Assembly: GCA_949152475.1 (NCBI GenBank)
Contig: OX424558.1
Location: 41,346,751 to 41,410,750, forward strand
DNA from: Terebella lapidaria
Lineage: Eukaryota; Annelida; Polychaeta; Terebellida; Terebellidae
DNA: 64,000 bases
Direction of reading: 5' to 3'
Shown: positions 36,046 through 47,740 of the stretch, piece by piece
Position numbering within the stretch: the stretch's first letter is position 1
Layout of the letters: each line of letters starts with the position of its first letter
Position numbers and translations under genes: made by a program
The notes under the pieces: model-generated
What the model saw: the letters and a program-made list of their open reading frames with translations, nothing else
What the model was told of the DNA's origin: nothing
Databases searched by the model: none

Positions 36046-36440
36046 CTGTTAAATATATGAGATAGTATCTCATACGTATGAGATAATAAGTCATACGTAT
36101 GAGATAATAAGTCATACGTATGAGATACTAAGTCATACGTAGGAGATACTAACACATACGTATGACTTATTAACACATACGTATGAGTTATTAACACATA
36201 CGTATGAGTTGTTAACACATACGTATGAGTTGTTAACACATACGTATGAGTTGTTAACACATACGTATGAGTTGTTAACACATACGTATGAGTTGTTAAC
36301 ACATACGTATGACTTACTAACACATACGTATGAGATTATAAATCATACGTATGAGATTATAAATCATACGTATGAGATAACATGTCATACGTATGAGATA
36401 CTAACACATACGTATGAGATACTTATCTTATACGTATGAG
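36046..36440. repeat. 21-bp repeat array with TCATACGTATGA core
   Basis: About 18 units of 21 bp, each containing the palindrome CATACGTATG, with spacers such as GTTGTTAACA or AGATAATAAG. The period is a multiple of three, so frames stay open on both strands and give repetitive spurious peptides. Confidence 0.95.
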
Positions 36441-36576
36441 ATAGTTCTTTATAAGTAGATAGATATGTGAAATTGTCATGGAGAGCGTAAAAGAAGCAAG
36501 AAGGTTACATGGAAAACACGGAGGACACACATATTACTTCTATTTCCATGGCGGTGTCGGGTATATAGAAATTTTA

Positions 36577-36835
36577 GTATCTCCTACGTATGTGTTAGTA
36601 TTCCATACGTATGACTTACTATCTTATATGTATGACTTAATACAGTATCTCCTACGTATGACATAGTATCTCCTACGTATGTGATAAGTATTTCATACGT
36701 ATGAGATAAGTATTTCATACGTATGAGTTAGTATCTCCTACGTATGACTTAGTATCTCATACGTATGTGTTACTATCTCATACGTATGACTTTTTATCTC
36801 ATACGTATGACATATTATCTCATACGTATGAGTTA
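36577..36835. repeat. Second TACGTATG repeat array
   Basis: About 12 units with the same CATACGTATG core, separated from the first array by about 140 bp of unique sequence. Confidence 0.95.
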
Positions 36836-38293
36836 GAAAAAAAATTAACTTCTCTTTTTTTGTGGCACGAACGGGGCGCCATAGTAATTCAACCAAAACC
36901 TCATTTATTTCGAGTGTATTGTATCATGACTGGTATACATGTGTATTATCTTAGTTGTTTAGTCATGTCTTTGTTTCCTGCTATATCACACATGTGGTAT
37001 TGTTCGTTATTGTATCCCATTTATTCTGTATATAACTTATTACTTGTCAGTTATCACGTTTAATCATTCCCATCTAAACGTATATTGTACAACTATATCC
37101 ATGTATCCCACGTACGCTTTGAATTCACTCTTGAAACTATCATTTCTATTATTAGCTTTTTTAAGCTAATATAATTTTTGGTGCAGTACGTTGTATCGCC
37201 TAAAACAAACTTTTTCAACCTTCTTCGTTTCTTATTATCCTACCTGTGTGGTATATCATTATATCAGGCGTACACGTACTGCATATATGTAATCAACATC
37301 AAATAAATGTTATATCACCAAACGGAGTTCGGACTCTCTTATCCCAATATCTCAGTACAATTTAACCAGCTTTCATAAATATGAATATCGTATAAATTAC
37401 AGTTCAATTCTTGTGATATATGTTTTATTTGTAGTGAAGTAACGAATGCATTACCATAGTCGACACTATGCGTTACCATAGTCAATGTATCCTTGGACTC
37501 AGGCGTTACCATAGTCAGCCACGATTTTCAGTCGCCGATATCTCGTAGAATAAGCCTATTTTTCTGCAACTCGCCTTATTAATATTGTGCAGCACAGTCA
37601 ACTTTATATCACAGACTCCTGAATGCTTCAAAATAGCCTTTAATTCAAGTTGTTATGCTCGATCAAATTCGAACCACAAACACCTGCCGCCATTTTTGAT
37701 TATGGTAATGCGCGCTACCATAGTCGGTTTCGGCACTGTGGTTATGGTAAAAGTTTCGAAATGGACCTGGTAAAAAACGATAAATTCGTACAAATACCTA
37801 ATAGAGTTTCTATGTTTAGCGGCATTATACCACGGGACCGGGTGTTTTACTTGTGCATTGATGCGTACCGGTATTTTATGCGCGACCACGGGCCTGATTA
37901 GGCCACGCGCATGTAAAGGTGTTGATTATAAAGTGTCCGTTCACAGCGATGTGGATCGCCGGACCGATATCCTGCGCCTCCTTCTGGATTAAACAGGTGA
38001 CAGACGAATAAATTGGTAATCATTTAGTGGGTGAGTAGTATCAAGGCGCAGCCTATGATACTTGAACCGATCGCCGTTCAACTCTGTGCTCAATGGACAT
38101 CGTAGGCAGCACTGAAATATATGATATTGATGATACGGTTGGTGATGCTATCATGGACAGTGTATAACGAATTGTCATGCTTGCATCTAGCTTAATCTTA
38201 CGACCCCCCCCCCCCCCCCCCTCCGCCTCCCTCCTGGTCCAAATATATTTTTTCTGCTCCCAGCGCACGCATGCACTATAGAGTTCAAACATT

Positions 38294-39286
38294 AAGCCCC
38301 AGTCCCACCTACTCGGACTGTGCCCCGTACTAGTCAGGAAACACCCTGGGTCATCCGGGATGAAAGTAAATAAATGTGCCAAAAATGTAAGTTGTTTTTA
38401 TGGCCCCCATATCCGGAAAACACACGGATGAACCACGAACAGGCCACGGACAGTCCCCCGGACCACCCCTGCATAGCCAGAGGAGCCACGGAGCAGACAG
38501 GGCATAGACATGGACTGTCACGGATGAACCCCGGACCATCCCAGACTGGCACGGAAGAGCCTCGGACACACCTGGAAGAGCCCCGGACTGCCACGGTGTG
38601 CCATGGACTCCCCCGGACGAGCCCCGAACGACATTTTGTTGTTGGTTGAGCTGCAATTACCAGCATAACAACAGCAGCGGAATTTCTACGGCTCTGCACG
38701 ATGTGGTCCATGCTGCTGTTACTGAGGAATTGATAGAGAGGTGCTGATTTTCAGTCCCTTTTTTACTTTTTTGGACTTTTTGGACTTTTTTGTGATTCCG
38801 GATGAGCCACGGATCACCACAGATCACCCCGGAGTACCACGGAGCAGGCACGGTAGCCTTCCGGTGTAGTTTCGGAGTACCATGACGAGATACAGATAAC
38901 TCCTGGATTATCCCGGAACACCCCGAACTGTCCGGGAGTAGCCACAGACTGAACATACACCTTGGTGCAGCCACGGACGAGCAACGGACCACCAAGGTAC
39001 ATCCCCGGACAAGATTCGGACTCGGCCGGATCAGCACGGATTTGCCTTACCTCCTCGGACCGTCCCGGATGGCCCCAGCAGTTTTAAACATTTTAAAAGT
39101 GCCGGGGAGCTTCCCGGACTAGCCCTGGACTGTCCCGAATCAAACGGTTTTTTTTTCCAAAATCAGCCGGACTAGCCACGGACTGTCCTGGACCACTCAC
39201 GGACTGCCCCCCAAAGTCACGGATAAGACCCGGACCAGTCCGTTGCAAGTCCCTGGCCGCCGTCCGTGTAGGTGGGACTGGGCTTT
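38294..39286. mobile_element. 1-kb TIR element rich in CCGGAC words, nested
   Basis: Ends AAGCCCCAGTCCCACCTACT and, reverse-complemented, AAAGCCCAGTCCCACCTACA, flanked by a 5-bp match ACATT (38,289-38,293; 39,287-39,291). The interior is a long run of irregular words built on CCCGGAC, CACGGA and GAGCCACGG, GC-rich against the AT-rich surroundings. Reading frames here are by-products of low complexity. Confidence 0.6.
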
Positions 39287-39399
39287 ACATTTAATCCGTC
39301 TCTCAATTTTTATTAACATACACGGGGCTGTATATATTTCAGTTAATCGTAGTGATAGGTACCAGTTTTTAAAGCAGTCTATAACACGTAGCAAGGATA

Positions 39400-41180
39400 G
39401 TTGTAAGCAGAGATACCCCTACTTGAAGTGCCACGTTCAAATCACTCGGTTCGTACCGAAGCTGAGAGGCAGTATTTGGGACCTGTTTCACCAAACTCCG
39501 ATATTGAATCCGAACCTGGTTCTTCTCATGTGGGTCGAGGTCCTCGCTATGGGGCTTTCTATTTTCATGTATTCTGTACATATATTCTGACGAAACTGTT
39601 GGACCGAAGCGGCCCACAGTGTGGCATAATCAATAGACCAAGGAGGCATACACATCGTCCGCAATGTCCGTATGTAATGCATTTTATTATGTGTATATCT
39701 ATATTTCAACGTTTATAGCATAATGGTTGAATGTAGGGAGTAAAAAGATGGGTGACATCTCTGACGGAATATTTTGCAATCATATAACATTGATAGCGTC
39801 ACCCTTCGTCCCAGTTCTGGATATGTATGTGGAATATTGCAGGAATATTAAAAGATCCTGATTGCATTAACTGTCGACGAATATATCGTCGACAAAATGT
39901 GGCTATATCGTATGGATACAAGTTATCACTAAATGATGCTATACTGTGCAAATCGATGTGAATTTCTATTTGTTTTGAATGTAAGATTTTGATGTGCATT
40001 TGTGTTCTTGTGATCGTTGAAAATTAAATGTGTACAAAACTGTTGTTTTTCATATGCACGTTCTCCCACTCACACTCGTAATTGGTAGGTTCCATATCGA
40101 GAACCTCAGGTTATCTGAGAAATTAACCTCTCGGGAGGTTACTATTTTATTTATTAACCTCCAGACGGAGTTCCTTACATGAAGTTGAGAACAATGGGAC
40201 ATTCCAAAAATAATGCACTGTGTATGTTGTAATTCTACTTGAAATACACATCTACCATACGATTTCCTCTTCATTTGAATACCCGACCAACAGGTCATTA
40301 TCATATAATTTTAATGACCTGTCCGTAAATTATTGAGCTCTACTCGAGTGAATATCGGATTCATTGGGCTCTGTGAAACAATATAGCCAGTCACTAATGT
40401 TTGTTAATGTCTTAATAGTATTCACGATAATAACTTTTGATGGAGCTCGGTAAACTTTCGTTGATCTTCAGCCTTTTCTCTACCATAATAACGCGGACCC
40501 TGACTATAACAACGCGGAATTCGATTTTTTTTGGATTGCCGGGACAGATCCTTGTGTACGAAATATCCATCAAATACATGACACGCATTGTTCCATGATG
40601 GTCAAATAGTTTATATGTTAGACACGTAGGCCTAAATGTGCCACTGGGCTTACGGTAGGCAGAATTGACAAACAATAAGTTAATCCAAGCCGTGTGAATT
40701 AACTTGCAGAGTGTCAAAAAGGATCAAAATTAGTATTTTCAGGTTACTTTTAAGCTCAGCTTCAAAATAGACAGTTTTGTCCATATTGTGTGATAGATAA
40801 AATTTCGAATCCCATGGTTTGTTTGTCAATACCTTTTGAAATTTATATGGCTAGTATTATATAATCCTGTAGACCCAAGTAATGTACACTGCTCCTTAAT
40901 ACTACACGTCTACAAAACTCCTTAATGGAAATAGAGGAATAAGCCGCATGCGTTACTTGCGCCATAATTTGCATTCCTGCATGCAGTATTGCAACGTACT
41001 TTTACCAAAATTAGTATTATATACCTTGAGGTTCAATGTGACAACCCTGCTCTTGTTGAAGGAATATTGAACATGTTCGAAGTGGGGTGCCGACCTGGGC
41101 GATGGTGTGATTGTAGACGCTTCTGTATGGCTCAAGTTAGAGGAAGAAGATTGAGTAGATCAGGCCACGACCCACCACAT
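39400..41180. other. Interior of the 8.9-kb element without recognised genes
   Basis: AT-rich. The longest frames are short, overlapping and without family resemblance. No DDE motif region was recognised. Confidence 0.4.
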
Positions 41181-41941
41181 TCTAAAACAATTGTTGATCG
41201 AGGCAGAATCGCCTCCACTTTCTTGTCAGCAGTACAGGTTGTATTGCTTTACTTTTGCGCGTGTGTCCTTCTGGCGCTTTCATTACACACATGTGTCCTT
41301 CTGGTGCTTTCATTATGCACATGTGTCTTTTTGCTTATTTTCTTGTGATAATGCGTACCAGTTGCATTATTCATATATAATAAATACTTGATAGTGTCCC
41401 AGAAAACCTCCTGTATGAAAAAAGTGGCGATAGTCTCGAAATTAATTGAGTAAAACATCGCACAAAATTTGTGTTTTGTACTTATTACCTTCTGGCACTG
41501 CAACATTCCACGGCATTACATGTTCCTGAGGGCCAGAAGGTAATAAGCGCCATTTTAATTAATATTAAGCTCATAATTAATACCAACTATAAACAATCAA
41601 TTTTCTAAACGAAACGAACATTTCTGGTAACATTTATGTAAAAACATGAGAGAAAACGCCGTTTTAATGTTGGTGCTTATAACCTTTTGGCGCTTCAAAC
41701 TCAGTCGTCTGGATGACGGTAACTGTTGCCAGAAAGTAACAAGAACCATTTTTAGCATAATCTCAGTGTATGTGAAGGTAGGGTGCGTAATTTTACTTGT
41801 ACATTATGGCAAATTCGACTCCTAATACTTACACACAGACATTATTTTGGAAACGTATATCGCAATCGAAAAATATCTTTAAAAGTGCCTCCTGTAAAAA
41901 AGCAGTCATGGCGCTTGTAACCTTCTGGCTTTCAACAGTCG

Positions 41942-42985
41942 ATATGTTAGTTGATGTAATCTTTCTGATATATAGCCACTCATTACATGGTACAATTCTG
42001 TGCAGTATACGATATTGAAATGATTGCAAATATGGCTGTCGACATGTTAGGAAAGACATTGTGAAAAACTCTTCCCATATTGTGTCAGAATAAACTAAAT
42101 GGAATGTTCTACTCCATTTTTGTAAACAAGTGGGTTTCAACTTATTAGTTTTCACACCAACTATTAGCCAGTATATAATTTAGAAGAGATTTTGCTGAGC
42201 GACATACAATGTTTTTCATGTTTAAAAGTGATTGAGTATAAACCATTGTCATCAACTGCCATGTTTTGTTTGTTTCTCAGAATATTTTTCCATTCGCTCG
42301 GGATGGCAAGTATGATTTTGTGATGATTTAGAAAATTGCATTTCGTGTTATATTTTCCATTGAAATCGTTCAAAGAATAAATAGATCCAGTTTCATCAAA
42401 AAGATCGCCGACATATTTTATACCTTTGTAAAACCACCTAGTCCAAAGTACCGGTTTATTTCCAATGGGGATATTGTTGTTAAACCACAAGTTTTCATTT
42501 CGGATTTCTTGAGCGTTTGTCGGAACATATTCATTCAATTTCCAGTATTTTAATAAAATATCTTTGTAAAATAGAGGTATTTTAGTTAGAATATTTGGGT
42601 CAGGATTTTTACACTTGATAAGATAGTCAAAGGAGATAGTTCCTAGCATATCATCTAAAATTGACTTCCATGCTGATCCCGGATTCAGGACGGCACGTTT
42701 CAACCACGTAAATTTTAATGACATTATCTTACTTTGCATATCTATCATTTTAAGCCCCCCCTTTTTTAACTTCTCTAATTATGGTGCTTTTTGCTATTTT
42801 GGATGTTTTTCCATTCCACAAGAACTGGTAGAACAGTTCGTTTACCTCTTTTATAGCTCGTTCTGATGTATGTATCGTTGTATAAGGGTACACCATCATA
42901 GATGACGCTAGGCTATTGATGATTGTAATTTTTCCCTTTAAAGATAGATTTCGTTGTTTCCATATATTTAGTAGTTTCTTTATTT
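41942..42985 (-). mobile_element. Tx1/L1-like LINE, upstream (RT C-terminal) part
   Basis: On the minus strand: LLNIWKQRNLSLKGKITIIN near 42,960, then GGLKMIDMQSKIMSLKFTWL, AVLNPGSAWKSIL, ENLWFNNNIPIGNKPVLWTR and, after a stop at 42,164 and a frameshift, KPTCLQKWS and LQSFQYRILHRIVPCNEWLY. These are the motifs found after the reverse transcriptase in L1/Tx1-clade elements. The element is 5'-truncated at about 42,985 and inactive. Confidence 0.85.
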
Positions 42986-42987
42986 TT

Positions 42988-43939
42988 TACTCACCGAAGG
43001 TGAGTATATGGGATCGACCGTGTGTGTATGTTTGGATGTATGTATGTCACAAACGTGGCACGTTTTGTTGTATGGGGCGGATTTTTTCCATTTGGGGCAC
43101 GTTCTGGCCCTTTCTGCTCCCTCTATCGATATGCCAACTTTGGAATTTCTTCGTGCATCCATGTTGACGTAATTGCAAATTTATTTGTCGAGTCGGACAA
43201 ATTCCGCACACAACGCCAGTCGCCAACATGTATCTAAGATCGGAGGGAGGGAGATGATAAACGTGACAGCCGTGTGTGATGGGTTCTGAGATGGGCGAAC
43301 GCAGGGCTCCGCACTAAGGACCCCCCGACCTCCCGGGACAAGTAATAATTGGGTGAGGGCAAGTGCGAAAATACAAGCAGTCGCCCGACGGGCAAGCACA
43401 AATTTGCGGCCAAATCATAGACATATTATTCAGATAAATGTGTTCGCTTTTGTCTCACAACCTGTCAAGATTGATTCACCACCGTATTGATTTACCGAGT
43501 GCTGGATGACACATCAATACTTTGTATGTACATAAATTATGCAAATTACGCAGTTAGCCAATAGCATTTGCGGGTTTACCATGACACAGCAGAACTTTGT
43601 ATGTACATAAATTATGCAAATTACGAAGTCAGCCAATAGCATGCGCGGGTTTCTCAGATCGTGTGCATGTTTACGATGTTGCATAGCAACGCATCTACCG
43701 AACGAACATGTTCCAAGTATTTGAAGCGTGCCGAATAAGTAGGCGAGATACGGTGGCTGTTGTTTTCCGGTTACAAAGCGACACTGTACTATGTTATTGT
43801 TAATATCAGAATAAAATATAATTTGATGATTGCAAGGAAGAAATTTGGATCTAGAGTACAATAACAAGTTATGAACAACACCATGCACTTCATTGCCTGA
43901 AATATTGTGTAGGTAACTGTATATTCAAGGCTGATTTTG
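42988..43939. other. Repeat-derived stretch with hairpin start and 75-bp tandem duplication
   Basis: Starts with a hairpin ACTCACCGAAGGTGAGT followed by TGTG-rich sequence, resembling the end design of the hairpin-ended repeats but with different sequence. At 43,506-43,655 a 75-bp unit containing ATTATGCAAATTACG is duplicated in tandem. No gene. Confidence 0.5.
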
Positions 43940-44935
43940 AGACTTGGTTTCCGGACGAAAACTCAAAAAATATTTAGGCAATAATTGCAGAACTTTGCAT
44001 GGAGGTTTATATACCACCAGGGAAGAACCCTGTTGATTTTGGGATCGATACCTCAAACGACCTTTGACCTAGAGGTCGAAATAATTTTTTGCTGAGTCAT
44101 CATTGAGGCATCCTGCATATCTCGGAAATGGTACATCGTAGAGTGAAACGGACGTTATTTTCGGACTCGTCGCCCTAAACAAACATGTCTAAGGGGTATT
44201 ATGGATGAACTTTGACCTTGACCCGAATTTTTTTTGCTGAGTCGGCATTTTTCGTTTTCGTTGATATCTCGGAAACGGTGTGTCGTAGAGCGAAACGGAT
44301 GTTATTTTCGGACTCGTCGTCCTAGACAAACATGTCTTGGGGGTATTATTGATGAACTTTGACCTTGACCCGAATTTTTTTTGCCGAGTCGGCATTTTTC
44401 ATTTTCGTCGATATCTCGGATACAGTGCCTCGTAGAGCGAAACGGACGTTATTTTCGGACTCGTGGCACTAAACAAACATGTCTTGAGTGTATTATGGAT
44501 GATCTTTGACCTTGACCCGAATTTTTTTTGCCGAGTCGGCATTTTTCGTTTTCATCGATATCTCGGAAATGGTGTGTCGTAGAGCGAAACGGACGTTATT
44601 TTCGGACTCGTCGCGCTAGACAAACATGTCTTGAGGGTGTTATGGATGAACTTTGACCTTGACCCGAAATTTTTTTTGCCGAGTCGGCATTTTTCGTTTT
44701 CATCAATATCTTGGAAACGGTGCGTCATAGAGCGAAACAGACGTTATTTTTGGACGCGTCGCCATAAACAAACATGTCTTGAGGGAATTATGGATGAACT
44801 TTGACCTTGACCCGAAATTTTTTTGCCGAGTCAGCATTTTTCGTTTTCATCGATATCTCGGAAACGGTGTGTTGTAGAGCGAAACGGACGTTATTTTCGG
44901 ACTCGTCGTCCTACACCAACATGTCTTGATGGGCT
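43940..44935 (+). repeat. 148-bp satellite, array 2 (about 6 units) with leader
   Basis: Same units as array 1. The leader (43,940-44,085) matches 30,870-31,030: GCAAAACTTTGCATGGAGG-type sequence, then a CGACCTNTGACCTAGAGGT-type block. The array stops abruptly in mid-unit at GGCTATTAGT, where an inserted element begins. Confidence 0.9.
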
Positions 44936-45119
44936 ATTAGTGATCAGCGGGCGCGGACGCGGGCACGGGCGCGGGTATGCAGGGATGTTAACTCGGCAGC
45001 AAAGGGCGCGGGTATGACCTACTACTGTGTACAGTAGTCCAGTTGCCAAATGACTATTTTCTTGTGAAGCATGTTTTGGCGTCATTATGAACTTTTTTTG
45101 TTGATTCATCATCTCTGAG

Positions 45120-46500
45120 CATTCCTGAGTCAGAATCAGCCGGGTGCCACCTTGGCACCCTTGGGGAATTTTTTTCAGAGCCGAAAAACAAAATGGCTGC
45201 CACCGAATACCGCTGAATTTACTTTTTTGACAATATCTCCGCTTCTAGGTCACTTAGAAGCACAAACTTGGTGTCTACTACTAGGTTTTCATGGTCAAGG
45301 AATCCAAATAAAATACTGCCAAACTTGCATATATAACAGCTTATCCGGTTTTCGAGATCGACGAACCCGATTCTTAAAAAAATTTGGTTCTGTTCAAGTC
45401 ATATGCATTTTCCACTTTAATCAACAATCTTGGTGTTCACTACTGGGCTAGTGAATCTATAGTACTGACCCAACAAAAGCTGTATGATTTTAACTCATCA
45501 ACTGTTACATGTGACAACATTGTGGGTCATTCACCGATCATAACTTGATCAGTCATCATTATCGCCTTCCTGAACAGGTTCTTCTTTGTATATTCGTTGC
45601 AACAATCTTGGCTTAAAATACAGCCACGGAACTTTGAACAGCACATCTGTTGTTGAGCAGCGGATTTTCAAAAAACAAACTTGCATTCGAGCGAGGTGTA
45701 CATGCTGAGCAAAGGCATTTTGTGATGGGGCGATACCTTCAGTTTCGCAGCTGATGTGATCTTCGAGTTTGCCATCTTCACCTTCCGTACAAATTATCGA
45801 GTACACGATGCGTTTCTCATTAGAGTATCTTCTCATTACTAACTTTTAGTCACGTCACTTGTGAAACACTAATCGCACTCACAAATGTCACACACATTCA
45901 TAGCGAAATTTTTCGGGGAAAATACTTATTCAAAATATTGTAATCTTCGAACAATTTCAGTAAGTGAAAGCCTTGTACATACATGTAGTTGTATGGAATG
46001 GAATGGAATTCGAACCCTTGAACAAGGAAAATTACATACACATACAATGTCTTCAATATTTGCAACAATAAACTGCACATGGCTCGGCTAAGTCACAGAA
46101 CAAGTTGATTGTGAGACTCCATAATCATGCATTAAATTCATGTAAATAATATGTGCGGACCAAGAGATTCTACGATGGAGCTGAACTTAGCATCGGGGTA
46201 GACTGCCAATTTTCTCATTTTCAAGCTTCCCTACATTCTGATATGGACATGTACAAGACGAGCCTCCCGAGCGCTTGCTCCAGCCGAGGACCTAAGTCTC
46301 GCTATCTACTACATAATACAATGTTCATTTTGAATATGAAACTAACACAAACTGCTGAAATAATTCTGAAAAAAAATACAATAGGCATAGACGTGGAATC
46401 AATACCCAGTATCAAGTATTCCGAGCAAACAAAACAGGGTCCGTTATCCAATCTCATAGTCCGGGGACAGAAAGTCATATCAGGCATACGAAGTAAGAGA
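45120..46500. other. Unassigned non-coding sequence
   Basis: No gene. The 45,220-45,320 part is distantly like 23,920-24,030 (TTTTCATGGTCAAGGAA). Confidence 0.35.
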
Positions 46501-46519
46501 AAACAAAAATGACAGGGAA

Positions 46520-47206
46520 ACTCATGAACCCCCGTAAATGGCCATCAGGAGGTGAAATCAGGTGTTCCGGAAAGAGTGAGCATTTCCTGCCCCACTAGTG
46601 GCACCCGTCATGAATTCCCCAAAATTAACATGAAAATAGATCTAGTTGCATGGCAGACATGGATTTGCTGTATTTATCAACCAGATCATGATGACGTCCA
46701 TAGAATTTCTTAAACGCAGCGATAAGTCTTGGTAAAACATATCCTTGTCGTAGCAGTTTAGAGACTAGCTGGGCACTTCGATAGACAAAGTCCTCATATT
46801 TGCAACTAGCTCTGGAATAGCGTATAAGTTGAGAAACAAACACACCATATGCCGGTGACATAGGAATGTTGCTGCTTAGAAAAGGGAAATTGACTATGGA
46901 AAAATTGAAATCATCACGTTTGTCATATAATCTAGTTGACAGGTTAGAATCATTATCAATCTCCAACCTCAGGTCTAGATAGTTGGAAAAATTAGCGGAT
47001 TCTGTAGTATCCTTAATTTCAAGTTCCTTAGGATATATGATATCCAAATAATCACCAAACTTGGGATTATTTAGCGACAATACATCATCTATGTATCGGA
47101 AAGTGAAATTAAAATTACATGTTAGTTTCTTAGAACCTCCTCTTTGTAAATGTTGGATAAAATCTGATTCATATGAGTATAAAAACTCATATGAGAAAAT
47201 AGGCAT
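46520..47206 (-). mobile_element. Penelope-like or related reverse transcriptase fragment
   Basis: A 193-codon minus-strand frame (46,625-47,206) contains the catalytic FRYIDDV, then YLDLRLEIDND, LYDKRDDFNFSIVNFPF and AFKKFYGRHHDLVDKY. This arrangement, with a YxDD box and then an 'LDL-E' and short 'YDKR' strand, is the C-terminal half of a reverse transcriptase family common in marine invertebrates and similar to Penelope-like elements. The N-terminal half is missing. The 3' flank (46,520-46,620) is also conserved in the relic at 57,640-57,817. Confidence 0.65.
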
Positions 47207-47640
47207 TTCTCACAATGAATCGTTGCGTAGAACCAAAGATATATTTGCCGTAGTCATTTCGTTCCATTATTATGTTCACAGATGAACTGCAGGCACTGTC
47301 CTAGTTGATTATGCGACTAGTATCACATTGCTCATTAGTCACACACCAGGAGGACTTCTAGGAACTGCTGCTGTTATCGGCACGTTCATGCAAATGCGTT
47401 CCCATCGTGAAACACATGCTTGAGAGTACTGCAACAAAGAACACTGCACTATACAATACAAAGTCTTATCTTGTTCATCTGTGGGCGGTGAAACCCTGAA
47501 ATGTAATACCTCCAGTTTTCCAGGTCGGGGTTCATTGTCGATTTGTTTGATCACACCACGTCTTCAATTACCGTAGACCTATTTTGTGCGAATATCGCAA
47601 TTAACGAATTAAAGATATATGATGGCCTATATATGATATA

Positions 47641-47740
47641 ATTAATTTTTACGTTACCAAACCTTTGGGCTGATACCCTATAGGTTTGGCAATGCGTCCG
47701 TCCGCCTGTCCACCCATTCATCCGGTAACATTGTTACCTA
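47641..47740 (+). repeat. Another hairpin-plus-GCGTCCGTCCG repeat end
   Basis: TTACCAAACCT...AGGTTTGGCAATGCGTCCGTCCG: a hairpin followed by a GTCCGTCC tract, the same layout as the repeats at 22,005, 32,059 and 63,773 but with different stem sequence. Confidence 0.4.

Larger units (their letters stand above)
34243..37740 (+). mobile_element. Transib/RAG-like non-autonomous transposon, copy 1 (CACAGTG ends)
   Basis: 3,498 bp. Both ends read CACAGTGCCGAAACCGACTA inward; the inverted repeats extend about 80 bp with a few mismatches. A perfect 5-bp duplication, GTTAT, flanks it (34,238-34,242; 37,741-37,745). Known: Transib and RAG-related transposons have CAC-starting termini and make 5-bp duplications, and CACAGTG is the consensus heptamer of V(D)J signals. 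Not seen: a nonamer at 12- or 23-bp spacing, or any transposase. Inside are two arrays of a 21-bp palindromic repeat. The open frames here come from the 21-bp period and are not genes. It is nested in the 8.9-kb element. Confidence 0.8.
33062..41941. mobile_element. 8.9-kb TIR DNA element inserted in the Tx1-like LINE
   Basis: Terminal inverted repeats of about 33 bp, one mismatch, starting CGACTGTTGAAAGCCAGAAG. ATAT flanks both ends (33,058-33,061; 41,942-41,945). Taking one ATAT away joins the two LINE halves in the same reading frame, which supports a 4-bp target duplication. Many subterminal copies of a CCAGAAGGTTATAAGYGCCA-like motif occur in both orientations near both ends (33,210-33,345; 41,260-41,760). 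No transposase is recognised inside; the superfamily is unknown. It contains two nested elements, at 34,243 and 38,294. Confidence 0.75.

Noticed and set aside
35961..36439. Repetitive proteins of LTHTYELLTHTYE type
   Set aside because: They arise because a 21-bp palindromic repeat stays open in several frames on both strands, and the same appears mirrored in copy 2.
34243..37740. A RAG1-like or Transib transposase gene inside the CACAGTG element
   Set aside because: No frame shows DDE-type motifs or zinc fingers; the longer frames come from the 21-bp array or are short and unsupported.
42164..42748. A free-standing 194-residue host gene
   Set aside because: The sequence is the C-terminal region of an L1/Tx1 retrotransposon protein, and its neighbours on both sides continue that element.
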